Shown: piece by piece, positions 63,966 through 64,000 of the stretch | How positions within the stretch are numbered: the first letter of the stretch is position 1 | Layout: each line of letters begins with the position of its first letter | Origin: Saprospiraceae bacterium | Lineage (GTDB): Bacteria > Bacteroidota > Bacteroidia > Chitinophagales > Saprospiraceae | Assembly (NCBI GenBank): GCA_020848995.1 | Contig: JADLHA010000024.1 | Coordinates: forward strand, 62,001-126,000 | DNA length: 64,000 nucleotides | Direction: 5' to 3' | Notes under the pieces: model-generated | The model's database searches: none | What the model was told of the DNA's origin: nothing | What the model saw: the letters and a program-made list of their open reading frames with translations, nothing else | Made by a program: the position numbers and the translations under genes

Positions 63966-64000
63966 AGTAATTGCAATAAAAAAGTAAAAAAATCAGGGTT

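Overview
The window is a gene-dense chromosome segment from a member of the Bacteroidota, most likely a Saprospiria/Chitinophagia-like gliding or environmental lineage. The evidence is type IX secretion (T9SS) and gliding genes (porV, porU, a porP/sprF-like gene, gldJ), the LpxC-FabZ fusion, zinc-free S14 and L36 paralogues, and repeated TAnnTTTG -7 boxes typical of the Bacteroidota housekeeping sigma factor. I place the phylum with confidence but not the species.

Region 1 (1-8.8 kb) is the 3' part of the S10/spc/alpha ribosomal superoperon: rplE (truncated by the window edge), rpsN, rpsH, rplF, rplR, rpsE, rpmD, rplO, secY, map, infA, rpmJ, rpsM, rpsK, rpsD, rpoA, rplQ. It closes with a strong terminator. 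Region 2 (8.8-13 kb) holds carA and eno (ATGA overlap), a DivIC/FtsB-like division protein and sucD, with a convergent carotenoid hydroxylase (crtZ). Region 3 (13-27 kb) has a large multi-span sensor histidine kinase, RNase P RNA with its own promoter and terminator, then the T9SS locus: porV and porU on the minus strand, a PorP/SprF-like protein and gldJ on the plus strand. murF lies directly behind a terminator hairpin.

Region 4 (26-38 kb) has a degenerate ureohydrolase-like protein, a Glu/Leu dehydrogenase, an OmpA-family protein, the pyruvate dehydrogenase E2 gene, recR, a GT2 glycosyltransferase fused to a degenerate polyprenyl-phosphotransferase scaffold, an M20 amidohydrolase, an NtrC-type response regulator without a recognisable DNA-binding domain, and a LOG-family protein. 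Region 5 (37.8-45.6 kb, minus strand) holds a putative porin, a secreted choice-of-anchor B T9SS client, fabI, recN and a TMTC-like GT-C/TPR membrane protein. Region 6 (45.6-49.7 kb) is the lipid A operon lpxD-lpxC/fabZ-lpxA plus a lone ABC ATPase, followed by tRNA-Arg(CCU).

Region 7 (49.7-57 kb) has an M23 endopeptidase divergent from alaS. alaS leads a compact set: a small membrane protein, a Gfo/Idh/MocA oxidoreductase, a lipoprotein and a polyprenyl glycosylphosphotransferase. Region 8 (57-64 kb) has a thiolase, a 234-bp foldback (MITE-like) element, a UbiA-like membrane protein, an M42 aminopeptidase, pyrE, a NUDIX protein that diverges from pyrE with a 6-bp gap, and a TonB-dependent receptor.

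Most of the window is core genome. I see no CRISPR array, prophage, integrase or defence island. The least ordinary items are the GT2/degenerate-PGT fusion, the ureohydrolase pseudoenzyme, the response regulator without a helix-turn-helix, the foldback element, and several tight promoter arrangements (near-leaderless lpxD, pyrE/NUDIX, the hairpin abutting murF).
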